Origin: an uncultured Alphaproteobacteria bacterium
Lineage (GTDB): Bacteria > Pseudomonadota > Alphaproteobacteria > RF32 > CAG-239
Direction: 5' to 3'
NCBI GenBank assembly: GCA_947167235.1
Contig: CAMVHF010000005.1
Coordinates: forward strand, 1 to 44,861
Length of the DNA stretch: 44,861 bases
In this document: positions 35,019 to 42,477 of the stretch, piece by piece
Layout of the letters: each line of letters opens with the position of its first letter
Numbering within the stretch: the first letter of the stretch is position 1
Program-made: the position numbers and the translations under genes
The notes under the pieces: model-generated
Databases searched by the model: none
The model's input: only the letters and a program-made list of their open reading frames with translations
Told to the model about the DNA's origin: nothing

Positions 35019-36138
35019 TTTTTAACTTCCTTTTCGCCGTCTGATGGTAAAAATAAAACGGGTTGTAAAATAGCAAAAGATAAAGACATACAAAAAAAGG
35101 TACCAATAAATTTAAGTATAAAAACGGTAACATATAAAGTGAGCGGTTAGCTAAATTTGTAAAAGCCAAATCGCCGGCGCATACCAGAATCATACACAAA
35201 ACTTCGGAAGCAATAATGCGTGTTTGTCCGCGGCGATTAAAGTTGCTGATTAAAAGCCCGACACATGCAAATAAAGCATATAATAAATTGTACCACGGAT
35301 AGATAAGACGACGATTTCCTTCAACAACGTTTTTACGCCTGTCGCTTAAGGAAAGTGTCGGATCATTTCTGGAATTTAAGAGTTCAAAAATATTTTTTTC
35401 GCGGACGCTTTGGTCTTTTTTCTTAGAGCTTCTCGTGGTATTGAATTCAGCCGAATAGCGCGTAAAAGACAACGAATTGAATTTGAAAGTTTTTTTATCT
35501 ATCTCCTGACGGATACCATTGATAAACAAAATTCTCGGCCCGCTTTCAGCCTGAATAAGACGTCCTTTTTCGGCGGTCAGTGTAATTTTTTTATCCGGTT
35601 TACTTTCATCGCTGACAAAAATACCGGAGACGGAACCGTCATCTTCGTGTCTGTCGATAAAAACCGTAATACCGTTTTTCAAAGAGGTAAATTCACCTTC
35701 GCGGAACATCATTTGTGTCATATTATTTTTAATACGCCATTCTAAATCGCGAAAAGTTCTTTCGGCCTGCGGAATACCCCAGTTCATAACATAGATGTTA
35801 AAAACAGTAAGAATAAAGCCGATAACAAATGCGGCAGTAGCACTTTTCCACGGGCTGATACCCGCAGATTGCATGGCGATCAGTTCACGATCATTAATCA
35901 TACGATTGTAGACGAATAAAACGGCAACAAAAGCAGCTATCGGTGACAGTACGTTGAAAATACGCGGCATTAATAAGGATGTCATTTCGGCAAACAGATA
36001 CACAGGTAAGCCTTGTCTTGTTACCATTTCGACAAACTTCAATGATTGCGTGAGCCAAAGCATGGCCAGCAATGAAAAAGATACTAATAAAAAGCCGACG
36101 AAAATCTGCTTGGCTATATATCTGTTTAATATTTTCAT
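35008..36138 (-). CDS. lptF: LPS export ABC transporter permease LptF
   Basis: The product is 376 residues from ATG 36138; a TTG two codons upstream is the other option. Six membrane helices (three at each end) flank a periplasmic beta-jellyroll domain (about 130-265). LptF rather than LptG is indicated by LWLTQSLKFVEMVTRQGLP, FVYNRMINDRELIAMQSAGI (20 residues), the EGEFTSLKNGITVFIDR segment and GIRQEID. LptF and LptG form the inner-membrane channel that loads LPS onto LptC/A/D. lptG normally follows lptF, but here lptD follows directly with overlapping ends. The ATG has no ribosome binding site and lies 7 bases after a perfect -10 box. Confidence 0.85.
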   Translation of the reverse strand: MKILNRYIAKQIFVGFLLVSFSLLAMLWLTQSLKFVEMVTRQGLPVYLFAEMTSLLMPRIFNVLSPIAAFVAVLFVYNRMINDRELIAMQSAGISPWKSATAAFVIGFILTVFNIYVMNWGIPQAERTFRDLEWRIKNNMTQMMFREGEFTSLKNGITVFIDRHEDDGSVSGIFVSDESKPDKKITLTAEKGRLIQAESGPRILFINGIRQEIDKKTFKFNSLSFTRYSAEFNTTRSSKKKDQSVREKNIFELLNSRNDPTLSLSDRRKNVVEGNRRLIYPWYNLLYALFACVGLLISNFNRRGQTRIIASEVLCMILVCAGDLAFTNLANRSLYMLPFLYLNLLVPFFVCLYLLLFYNPFYFYHQTAKRKLKNAH

Positions 36139-36145
36139 AGGCAAA

Positions 36146-36151
36146 ATTATA
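36146..36151 (-). promoter_or_regulatory. -10 box close to the lptF start codon
   Basis: A perfect TATAAT on the minus strand is followed by tttgcct and then ATG. Transcription starting the usual 6-8 bases downstream would produce a leaderless lptF mRNA. The -35 is not clear (TTGTTT at 19, or TGTTTT at 18 bases). Confidence 0.45.
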
Positions 36152-36213
36152 GTGCATATTTTGCAGAATAAAACAAATATTTACAGTTTATTCCACATTA
36201 TTTTAGGTAAAGA

Positions 36214-36244
36214 AAAAGGTTTGAATCCTCGATTCAAACCTTTT
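36214..36244 (-). terminator. Terminator after grpE
   Basis: The perfect 14-bp stem aaaaggtttgaatc/gattcaaacctttt with a 3-base loop is followed on the minus strand by ttttt. It separates grpE from the lptF operon. Confidence 0.8.
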
Positions 36245-36262
36245 GAAATGATGAAAGAAAGT

Positions 36263-36856
36263 CTATTTACCGCCCTTGGTAACAATAACCATGGCTTCAC
36301 GCAGGATTCTGTCGTTAAGGGTATATCCGGTTTGCAGCTCGTTTATAATGGTACCGGCAGGCTTTGTCGGATCTTCAAGTTCTTGAACGACACGTTCGAA
36401 ATTAGGGTCGAAAATAGTGTTCAGACATTCGATTTTTTTGATACCGAATTTATCAAAAACATGTACCAATTCTTTTTGCGTCATAATAATGCCGTCGAGC
36501 AAACTTTTGCACTGTTCCTGATGCTCCGCATCAACGGAATCAATGGCACGTTGCAAGTTGTCGGCCACACTCAGCAATTCTTTGGCAAAAGATGATATGG
36601 CAAATTTAGAATTTTTTTCGATTTCCTGTTGGCATCTTTTTTTGATGTTTTCGGCTTCGGCATAGGCGCGCAGAAAAGCATCTTTCAGCTTGGCATTTTC
36701 TGCTTTTAAGGCCTCCGTATCAGGCTCTGCCGCTTGCGGTGCTTCCGAATTGACAACATCGGATTCGTTTTGAGCCTCAATATTGTCGGTATCTGCTTGC
36801 GAATTTTCATTTATTTCTTCATTTTCAGCCGAATGATTATCTTTTTTGTTTGTCAT
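36263..36856 (-). CDS. grpE: Nucleotide exchange factor GrpE
   Basis: The product is 197 residues from ATG 36856, chosen because GAGGA lies 5 bases upstream; an earlier in-frame ATG at 36877 lacks a site. A polar, acidic N-terminal tail (about 1-45) leads into a long coiled coil (EALKAENAKLKDAFLRAYAE, 20 residues, to about 110) and the C-terminal beta domain with FDPNFERVVQELED and GYTLNDRILREAMVIV. GrpE releases ADP from DnaK. dnaK and dnaJ are not in the window, so the gene is uncoupled from its partners. It has its own terminator. Confidence 0.94.
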   Translation of the reverse strand: MTNKKDNHSAENEEINENSQADTDNIEAQNESDVVNSEAPQAAEPDTEALKAENAKLKDAFLRAYAEAENIKKRCQQEIEKNSKFAISSFAKELLSVADNLQRAIDSVDAEHQEQCKSLLDGIIMTQKELVHVFDKFGIKKIECLNTIFDPNFERVVQELEDPTKPAGTIINELQTGYTLNDRILREAMVIVTKGGK

Positions 36857-36942
36857 AATATCCTCTTTAAAGTTCACGATATATTTCTATATAGTATAGA
36901 ACTTAGTAATTAATCTTTAACAAGTCAAGATGTAGTTTTCTG

Positions 36943-36971
36943 TTGAAGGTTATAAATATTTAATATACAAT
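36943..36971 (+). promoter_or_regulatory. Candidate promoter of glycogen-synthase-like gene
   Basis: TTGAAG (36943-36948) and TACAAT (36966-36971) are 17 bases apart, about 40 bases before the ATG, which has aaagg 7 bases upstream. Confidence 0.4.
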
Positions 36972-37010
36972 GCACGAAGAAAATAAATCTCAAATACAGA
37001 AAGGTTTGAT

Positions 37011-39047
37011 ATGACAACTGTTATAGGCGCAAATCAGGGCAAAAATTTCCAACTTTTACCGACAGGTTTTAATAAAAAGAAATTTTCAATTGTCTATGGT
37101 GTGCCGCATAATGAGTTGTTGTATCAGATGCAGAATACGGCTAAAAGACAATGTATGAGCAATAAACTTTGGCCACAGATAGAAGCTATTGAAGCTTGGA
37201 TGATAAGCGCCGAAACCGCAACTTTTATGAAGTGCGGCGGTTTAGGGATGGTTGCTTCCGAGCTGCCGGAAAATTTTAATCAGGTTTTTGCCAAAGATAA
37301 TCACAAAATTCACATTGTGGCACCGATGTATTTGGGAAATACCGGTAAGAAAAAAGCCGAGCTGACGGATGGCGTCTATACCGGCGCCGAAGGTAAATCA
37401 ATGCCGGTCAAAAAAATTAAAAAAATTAAGGTCGCATTTGCCGGAAAACAAAACAAATTAAGGGAATTTGCCGTCGATGTATATGAAGGCATTTTGAACG
37501 GGGTAACATATTATCTTTTGCACAATTTGCACTTTTTCAGTATTAATCCGTCGGCTAATAATCCGTCGGCACAAGGCGGCTGCTATGTTTTAAATGAAAA
37601 CGAAATCGATGAAGTCGAAAAATTTGCTTTCTTTTCCAAGGCGGTTTATTGCTTGCTTGAAGAATTGGCGCAAAAACCGGATAAACATATCAATCTGCCG
37701 AATATTTTACTGGCAAACGATTGGCACAGCGGTGCTCTCGCCGGTCTTACAAAGTACTTTACGTTGGCAAAGGTTTATGCCGGACGCATGACGGATGAAA
37801 CGGCCGAAAAAATCAAAGATATTCCGATTATTCATATTGCACACCACATGGGGTATCAGGGTTGGGATTACAAAAATACCTCAAGGATTCTCAATTCTCT
37901 TTACGAAGATTTGGCGACATTAGTGCTAAAAAATGCCAAAGCCATGAAAAACAGTAATCCGCGGACGACAAATACTTTAATTGTCGGCGATACATATAAT
38001 CAGGCCGCCTCCAATATGCACTTGGCGGATCGTATTATAACAGTATCTAAGAACTATATGGAAGAAGTGTCGAGCGAGAAAAGTTTCGGATTCGATTTCC
38101 GTGATATTTTGAAAATTCGTAAAAATTATCGTACGTTCTACGGCATTGTGAACGGTTATGAAAAACGCCTTATCTCACCGAATGCCAAAAAAATTAAAGA
38201 AATAAACGAATATTTCCAAATCACGGATTTTCGTTTTTACGACGGTAATAATCTTAACGTAAAACTTCATAACAAAAAAGAATGTATCAAATTGTTATCG
38301 CGTTTGGCGAAAGACGAGGCTTATAAAGATAAAATTATTCCGCTCATCGATTTATACAAATTTGATGATATTTCCGATTTGGAAGTTAATGCCGACAAGA
38401 TTCCGGTTATTTGCATGACCAGTCGTATGGTCGAGCAAAAAGGCTACGATGTTGCCATCAATGCCATTTTAAAGATGATTGATAAATACAAAAATTCACC
38501 GGACGAGTTCCCGATTTTTATTTTGGGTGGCGCGGGTAATAAAGATTTGTACAGCGATTTGATGACCTTAAAAGATACGGCCAAACAAATTTTCCGTGAT
38601 TATGCCAAGCGAATTTTTGTATTTCGCGGCTATAAAGATGAGTTTGCATATTCCGTACAATTGGCTGCCGATTTTTATATGATGCCGTCCTATTTTGAGC
38701 CGTGCGGCTTAACACAAATGGAGGCGATGGCGAAAGGTTCGTTGCCGATTGCCACCTCAACCGGCGGTTTGGTTGATACGATTCACGACGGTATCGACGG
38801 TTTCAGAACTGAGGCATTCTTTGCCGGCGGTGAGCGTGTTTACGGTACAAACTTGATGGCGCAAAAGCTGAAAAATAATCTGAATGCCTATGAAGATGTT
38901 TTGGCTAAAGCTTTACGTTATTTCTATGCAGCACCGGAAACACTGATGCAAATGCAGCAAAATGCCATGGCGGATGATTTCAGTTGGTCATCACCGAACG
39001 GTTCGGTTTACAAATACCATAAGCTGTTTTTAACCGGTGCATTGTAA
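37011..39047 (+). CDS. Glycogen/starch synthase-like glycosyltransferase (GT5), enlarged
   Basis: The product has 678 residues; bacterial GlgA is usually about 480. The ADP-glucose-binding signature KxGGLG is present as K74-CGGLG in MKCGGLGMVASELP, followed by the family's HIVAPMYL. The middle has LANDWHSGALAGL and HIAHHMGYQGW (equivalents of DWHT and HN). The C-terminal half has TSRMVEQKGYDV and the retaining GT-B pair E563/E571 in FEPCGLTQMEAMAKG followed by TSTGGLVDTIHDG. The extra length lies in a 50-60-residue N-terminal extension and insertions around 100-180 and 380-450. It should elongate an alpha-1,4-glucan in the cytoplasm. No glgB, glgC, glgP or glgX is near, so it is an orphan here. 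Confidence 0.83.
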   Translation: MTTVIGANQGKNFQLLPTGFNKKKFSIVYGVPHNELLYQMQNTAKRQCMSNKLWPQIEAIEAWMISAETATFMKCGGLGMVASELPENFNQVFAKDNHKIHIVAPMYLGNTGKKKAELTDGVYTGAEGKSMPVKKIKKIKVAFAGKQNKLREFAVDVYEGILNGVTYYLLHNLHFFSINPSANNPSAQGGCYVLNENEIDEVEKFAFFSKAVYCLLEELAQKPDKHINLPNILLANDWHSGALAGLTKYFTLAKVYAGRMTDETAEKIKDIPIIHIAHHMGYQGWDYKNTSRILNSLYEDLATLVLKNAKAMKNSNPRTTNTLIVGDTYNQAASNMHLADRIITVSKNYMEEVSSEKSFGFDFRDILKIRKNYRTFYGIVNGYEKRLISPNAKKIKEINEYFQITDFRFYDGNNLNVKLHNKKECIKLLSRLAKDEAYKDKIIPLIDLYKFDDISDLEVNADKIPVICMTSRMVEQKGYDVAINAILKMIDKYKNSPDEFPIFILGGAGNKDLYSDLMTLKDTAKQIFRDYAKRIFVFRGYKDEFAYSVQLAADFYMMPSYFEPCGLTQMEAMAKGSLPIATSTGGLVDTIHDGIDGFRTEAFFAGGERVYGTNLMAQKLKNNLNAYEDVLAKALRYFYAAPETLMQMQQNAMADDFSWSSPNGSVYKYHKLFLTGAL

Positions 39048-39051
39048 CAAT

Positions 39052-39082
39052 AAAAAAACGCCGAATGTTCGGCGTTTTTTTT
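39052..39082. terminator. Bidirectional terminator
   Basis: aaaaaacgccgaa/ttcggcgtttttt closes on two bases and has a T-run after it and an A-run before it. It serves the synthase (+) and the ankyrin gene (-). Confidence 0.85.
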
Positions 39083-39099
39083 GTGGGTAGGATACAAAT

Positions 39100-39882
39100 T
39101 TATTTTCCCAATATGGCATCGGCAACGTCGACGTTTTTATTAAATCGGGCGGCGTAGAACAGGGCGTTGCGATTATTGATGTCGCGTGCATCGATATATG
39201 CCCCGTTGGCGATTAATAAGCGCACCATTTGCGAGTCGGTATTTTCCCGAGCGGCAATTATAAGTGCGGTTTTGCCGTTGTTATCGGCAGCATTTATATC
39301 AGTACCGGAACGGATTAATATTTCCGCAACATCGGTACTATTGGTAGCAGCGTGCATCAAAGCCGTGTAACCTTTTGCATCTTTACGTTCGGTTTTGGCA
39401 CCACAGCGGATTAACGTATCAACAACTTTAAAATTATTAAGTGCGGCGGCCAGCATTAAAGGCGTTTGCCCGAAACAATCATACTGGTTAAGCTCGGTGC
39501 CCCTGTCGATTAATACCTGGCAAACATGCGGATTACGATTGCGCGCGGCAGCCATACTCAGCGCCGTATGCCCGTCTTCGTCCTCATAGCGGACTTGAGC
39601 ACCGGCGCGGCATAAAGTCTCAATAATCTCATGGTTCGGGTTGCTCTCGGCGGCAACCATTAAGGCGAAACATTGCGCGGTATCAATATAATTGACATCG
39701 GCACCGAGCGCGATTAATTCTTCGATAACATCGGTGGCGGTACAATTTGCCAACGCATAGAACCAAGCAATGTTGCCGTTTTTATCGGCATCCATAATGG
39801 TTGCACCTTTGGCAAGTTCGCTGCGGAGCTTTTTAAGCGTTGCTTTACGCCACCAGCTGCGGTTTAAAAAATTTGGCTGCAT
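39100..39882 (-). CDS. Ankyrin-repeat protein
   Basis: The product has 260 residues built almost entirely of about seven ankyrin repeats of 33 residues. Recognisable units are GADVNYIDTAQCFALMVAAE, then DEDGHTALSMAAARNRNPHV, DCFGQTPLMLAAALNNFKVV, DAKGYTALMHAATNSTDVAE, DNNGKTALIIAARENTDSQM and DINNRNALFYAARFNKNVD. There is no signal peptide or membrane segment; the basic N-terminus is NFLNRSWWRKATLKKLR. Ankyrin repeats bind other proteins. The partner may be the nuclease-like protein encoded 10 bases upstream in the same operon. A host effector role is possible, but no secretion signal is visible. The start has AAGGAGT. Confidence 0.88.
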   Translation of the reverse strand: MQPNFLNRSWWRKATLKKLRSELAKGATIMDADKNGNIAWFYALANCTATDVIEELIALGADVNYIDTAQCFALMVAAESNPNHEIIETLCRAGAQVRYEDEDGHTALSMAAARNRNPHVCQVLIDRGTELNQYDCFGQTPLMLAAALNNFKVVDTLIRCGAKTERKDAKGYTALMHAATNSTDVAEILIRSGTDINAADNNGKTALIIAARENTDSQMVRLLIANGAYIDARDINNRNALFYAARFNKNVDVADAILGK

Positions 39883-39892
39883 TTATGACTCC

Positions 39893-40372
39893 TTATAAAG
39901 TATCGAAGGCTGCCGAAACAATGTCGGTTACATCTTGCGCGCCGGCAAGTTTATCAACCGTTTTCAAATTAAGATTGATAATTTCGGAGTTCGTCAGATC
40001 CTGATGCTTGAACAACGGAATAACGCTGCTGATTGGCAGCAAAACGGCTTTCCGAATATTGAAATGCGAACCAAAAACGACAACCGCTAAAATGTCGAAG
40101 TCTCTGTCTCTGATTGCACTGAGGCGCACCGTATTGGCATCAGATTGACGGCCTTTAATCTGAATTCTATTACCTTTACTATCCGTACAGTCGTAACCTT
40201 TGTGAGAGTTGAGCTCTTTTTTCCAGTTGAAAGCGGCTGAGAACACCTGCTCACTCAAATCACCGACCGGATTATTATTGGTGCGGATAATTTTTTTATC
40301 CTTTAAGCTTTGTAAAACGGCACTGTACAGTACCAAAAGTTCTTTTACGGAACATGTGTTTAAGTTTTGCAT
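39893..40372 (-). CDS. PD-(D/E)XK-like (DUF6998-like) protein
   Basis: The product has 159 residues. The centre reads PVGDLSEQVFSAAF, then KGYDCTDSKGNRIQIKGRQ, then SAIRDRDFDILAVVVFG. The arrangement E41...D61-x9-Q71-I-K73 fits the PD-(D/E)XK nuclease fold with Q in place of the second acid, and resembles the DUF6998 group of restriction-endonuclease-like proteins; that family name is from memory. It may be a nuclease, a recognition domain or an inactive scaffold. It starts after an ideal AAAGGAG site and is transcribed with the ankyrin gene. A 13-bp palindrome lies just upstream. Confidence 0.6.
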   Translation of the reverse strand: MQNLNTCSVKELLVLYSAVLQSLKDKKIIRTNNNPVGDLSEQVFSAAFNWKKELNSHKGYDCTDSKGNRIQIKGRQSDANTVRLSAIRDRDFDILAVVVFGSHFNIRKAVLLPISSVIPLFKHQDLTNSEIINLNLKTVDKLAGAQDVTDIVSAAFDTL

Positions 40373-40392
40373 ATTTTTTCTCCTTTCATATA

Positions 40393-40405
40393 ACTTATGC
40401 TAAGT
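40393..40405. promoter_or_regulatory. 13-bp palindrome upstream of the nuclease-like gene
   Basis: ACTTA-TGC-TAAGT lies 21-33 bases before the start of the nuclease-like gene, at the expected promoter position. It could be an operator for autoregulation. Confidence 0.3.
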
Positions 40406-40530
40406 GCAACATGACATAAAAAAATTTACTTGTCAAGAATTATTTTTAGATTTTTTAGATTTTTAATTAAATGTAATAAAATAATAATATATAATAATGA
40501 AATTTTATAAAGAAGTTAAATCTAAAATAT

Positions 40531-40558
40531 TGACTTTTATTTTAATAATTCTATATTA
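40531..40558 (+). promoter_or_regulatory. Candidate promoter of the unknown 233-residue gene
   Basis: TTGACT (40531-40536) lies 16 bases before TATATT (40553-40558), about 22 bases before the ATG. The surrounding 40406-40570 is very AT-rich. Confidence 0.5.
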
Positions 40559-40579
40559 TATTAGAAACAGGAGATGCTC

Positions 40580-41281
40580 ATGAAAAACTTTGATATGTCA
40601 GAAAATTGGTGTCGGTTTGTCTTTAATGAAGGGATTATGCCTTCGGCACTTGTGCGTTACATCAAACAACAAAGCTTTAAGGACGAAGTGTTTGATAAAG
40701 TAAAATTGACAGCGAAAATTCTGAAAGAACGAGAGAATTTTGATAACATAACTGCCGACAATACGGCTAATGCCGACTTGCAAAACTCTGTAAACGGACT
40801 TGCGCGCATAGCATTTCAAGGTGATAAAGAACTTTGCTCTTGGTTGCAAAGTATAGACGGTCTTCTTGATGTTATTATCGGGTTTTCGAATGTGCAAACC
40901 TTTGAGGATAAATACACGGCGGCGATGATAAACAACGCTTATCAGAGTTTTATTAATTCTTGCCCGTTGGTTGCGGCGGATACTAAAAAACGTTATCTGC
41001 AAATAGCTATACCGCAAAATGATGATAAAAAAGAAGAGTTTATAAACTTTTTAATGTTGAATGATTACGGCAAATCAACGTGTAACAGTTATAAAACATC
41101 AGTAAATAAAGGCGGAAAGCTTTTGGGGGAAAATCTTTGGGAAATTGACGATTCGTTTTTGTTGGCTGCAAAAATACAGGTTTTATATAAAAAGCACAAA
41201 GATGAAATGCTGAAAAGCAACAAAGCCTTGGCTTGCGGATTAGATCGCTATAAAGAATTTTTGGAAAGCCGGCAGAAGTAA
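40580..41281 (+). CDS. Protein of unknown function
   Basis: The product is 233 residues from ATG 40580, which is 6 bases after GGAG; an ATG two codons earlier is too close to that site. It is soluble and mostly helical, without signal or membrane segments. The last 80 residues are the most telling: EEFINFLMLNDYGKSTCNSY resembles the first helices of a SAM-like core-binding domain as found in tyrosine recombinases and in some restriction proteins, and the end ACGLDRYKEFLESRQ repeats such a helix. No catalytic residues are visible. It faces away from the nuclease/ankyrin operon and is convergent with the glycosylase gene. Confidence 0.55.
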   Translation: MKNFDMSENWCRFVFNEGIMPSALVRYIKQQSFKDEVFDKVKLTAKILKERENFDNITADNTANADLQNSVNGLARIAFQGDKELCSWLQSIDGLLDVIIGFSNVQTFEDKYTAAMINNAYQSFINSCPLVAADTKKRYLQIAIPQNDDKKEEFINFLMLNDYGKSTCNSYKTSVNKGGKLLGENLWEIDDSFLLAAKIQVLYKKHKDEMLKSNKALACGLDRYKEFLESRQK

Positions 41282-41285
41282 TTTG

Positions 41286-41810
41286 TTATAAATCAAGCAG
41301 TGCATCTTTCCAACGTTGAAATTTTTCGGCGGCAGGCATACCGGCGTATGCCGGACTGGTGGATGGCAGAGTTGCTTTTTCTAAGCTGTCGAGCCAACGA
41401 TGCAAATCGGAAGAAAGAGTTTTTTGCCGCAGATATTTTTTGAAAAACTTTTCGGCATTTTTGCTGCTGAAAATGATGCGTTTTAATTTCGGGCAATTCT
41501 GGCGCAATATGTTAAAATCATTATAAATAATGCTGGTCGGTATGATTTTGCTGTCCAAACTCGAACGGCTTTCAAATTCGCAAGAGGCGACGACGTCCCA
41601 TAAACCGAGATGATGTTTAAGTAAGCAGGCATACCTTTCATCTGCTGAAATAAGCGGATTTCCATTATTAAAGCACTCGGCGATAATCGGCCAAAAAAGA
41701 TTCTTCGGATGATTATAATAGCACTCGCCGCGCGACTTTATACTCGGGAAAGTACCTAAGATTACGGTCGTGGTTACGGTGTCAAAAATATAAGGCAGGC
41801 CTTGTTCCAT
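41286..41810 (-). CDS. DNA-deoxyinosine glycosylase-like (UDG superfamily) enzyme
   Basis: The product has 174 residues of the uracil-DNA glycosylase superfamily, closest in pattern to the hypoxanthine (family 6) or Mug-like group. It shows TTVILGTFPSIKSRGECYYN (20 residues), then HPKNLFWPII, LWDVVASCEF, and the late active-site loop TLPSTSPAYAG. Such enzymes excise deaminated bases from DNA to start base-excision repair. The ATG has no clear ribosome binding site and starts 3 bases after the apt stop, so it is probably translated by coupling with apt. Confidence 0.8.
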   Translation of the reverse strand: MEQGLPYIFDTVTTTVILGTFPSIKSRGECYYNHPKNLFWPIIAECFNNGNPLISADERYACLLKHHLGLWDVVASCEFESRSSLDSKIIPTSIIYNDFNILRQNCPKLKRIIFSSKNAEKFFKKYLRQKTLSSDLHRWLDSLEKATLPSTSPAYAGMPAAEKFQRWKDALLDL

Positions 41811-41813
41811 TTT

Positions 41814-42362
41814 TTAGTATTTAATCAGCGAGTAAACTTCGGCGTGGTTTTCCAAAAGCTGTCTGCCGCCCAAATCCGCTAATTCAATGACAAACGTAAA
41901 AGCGATAATTTCGGCACCGGTTTGATCAATCAGTTTTGCAGCCGCCGCGGCTGTTCCGCCAGTTGCCAGCAAATCATCAACAATTAAAACGCGATCACCT
42001 TTGTGCAAAGCATCTTTGTGCATCTCGATTTTATCGGTTCCGTATTCTAAAGCATATTCTTGTGAAATTACATCGGCCGGCAATTTTCCCGGTTTGCGAA
42101 CGGGAACAAAACCGCAATTCAATAAATAGGCTAATGCCGTACCAAAGATAAAACCGCGTGATTCGATACCGATAACATAATCGATTTTTTGCGATTTAAA
42201 ATGTGCGGCCAGCATATCGAGAATTTCTTTTAATATTTCCGGCTGTTTAATAGCCGTCGTAATATCTTTGAACTGAATTCCCGGCTTCGGAAAATCGGGA
42301 ACATTGCGAATGGAATTTTTAATTATATCAAGAGTTTTATTTTGAATATCTGCTGAATACAT
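41814..42362 (-). CDS. apt: Adenine phosphoribosyltransferase
   Basis: The product is 182 residues from ATG 42362, preceded by AAGGAG; a longer frame reaching 42407 lacks a site. It shows VPDFPKPGIQFKDITT, YVIGIESRGFIFG, VPVRKPGKLP and the PRPP-binding VLIVDDLLATGGTA, all diagnostic for Apt. The enzyme salvages adenine to AMP. It is co-transcribed with the glycosylase gene: one recycles a free base and the other removes damaged bases from DNA. Confidence 0.95.
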   Translation of the reverse strand: MYSADIQNKTLDIIKNSIRNVPDFPKPGIQFKDITTAIKQPEILKEILDMLAAHFKSQKIDYVIGIESRGFIFGTALAYLLNCGFVPVRKPGKLPADVISQEYALEYGTDKIEMHKDALHKGDRVLIVDDLLATGGTAAAAAKLIDQTGAEIIAFTFVIELADLGGRQLLENHAEVYSLIKY

Positions 42363-42421
42363 CACTTTTCTCCTTGTTGGTTGCAGAATAGCAAAAAAAG
42401 TAATCAAGTCAATATTTTATC

Positions 42422-42449
42422 TTGCGTCGGGTAAAATTCTTTTTATAAT
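42422..42449 (+). promoter_or_regulatory. Promoter of SNF-family symporter gene
   Basis: TTGCGT (42422-42427) and a perfect TATAAT (42444-42449) are 16 bases apart. The ATG follows after 28 bases, with agagga upstream. Confidence 0.65.
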
Positions 42450-42477
42450 AAGCACGTTAAAAACAGAGGACTATACA

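Noticed and set aside
35008..36138. lptF as lptG
   Set aside because: The LTQSLKFVEMV start and the EGEF...GITVFIDR and GIRQE segments match LptF; LptG lacks them.
35954..36595. Plus-strand open frame of 213 codons over lptF and grpE
   Set aside because: It is antisense to two recognised genes and crosses the grpE terminator; no family features.
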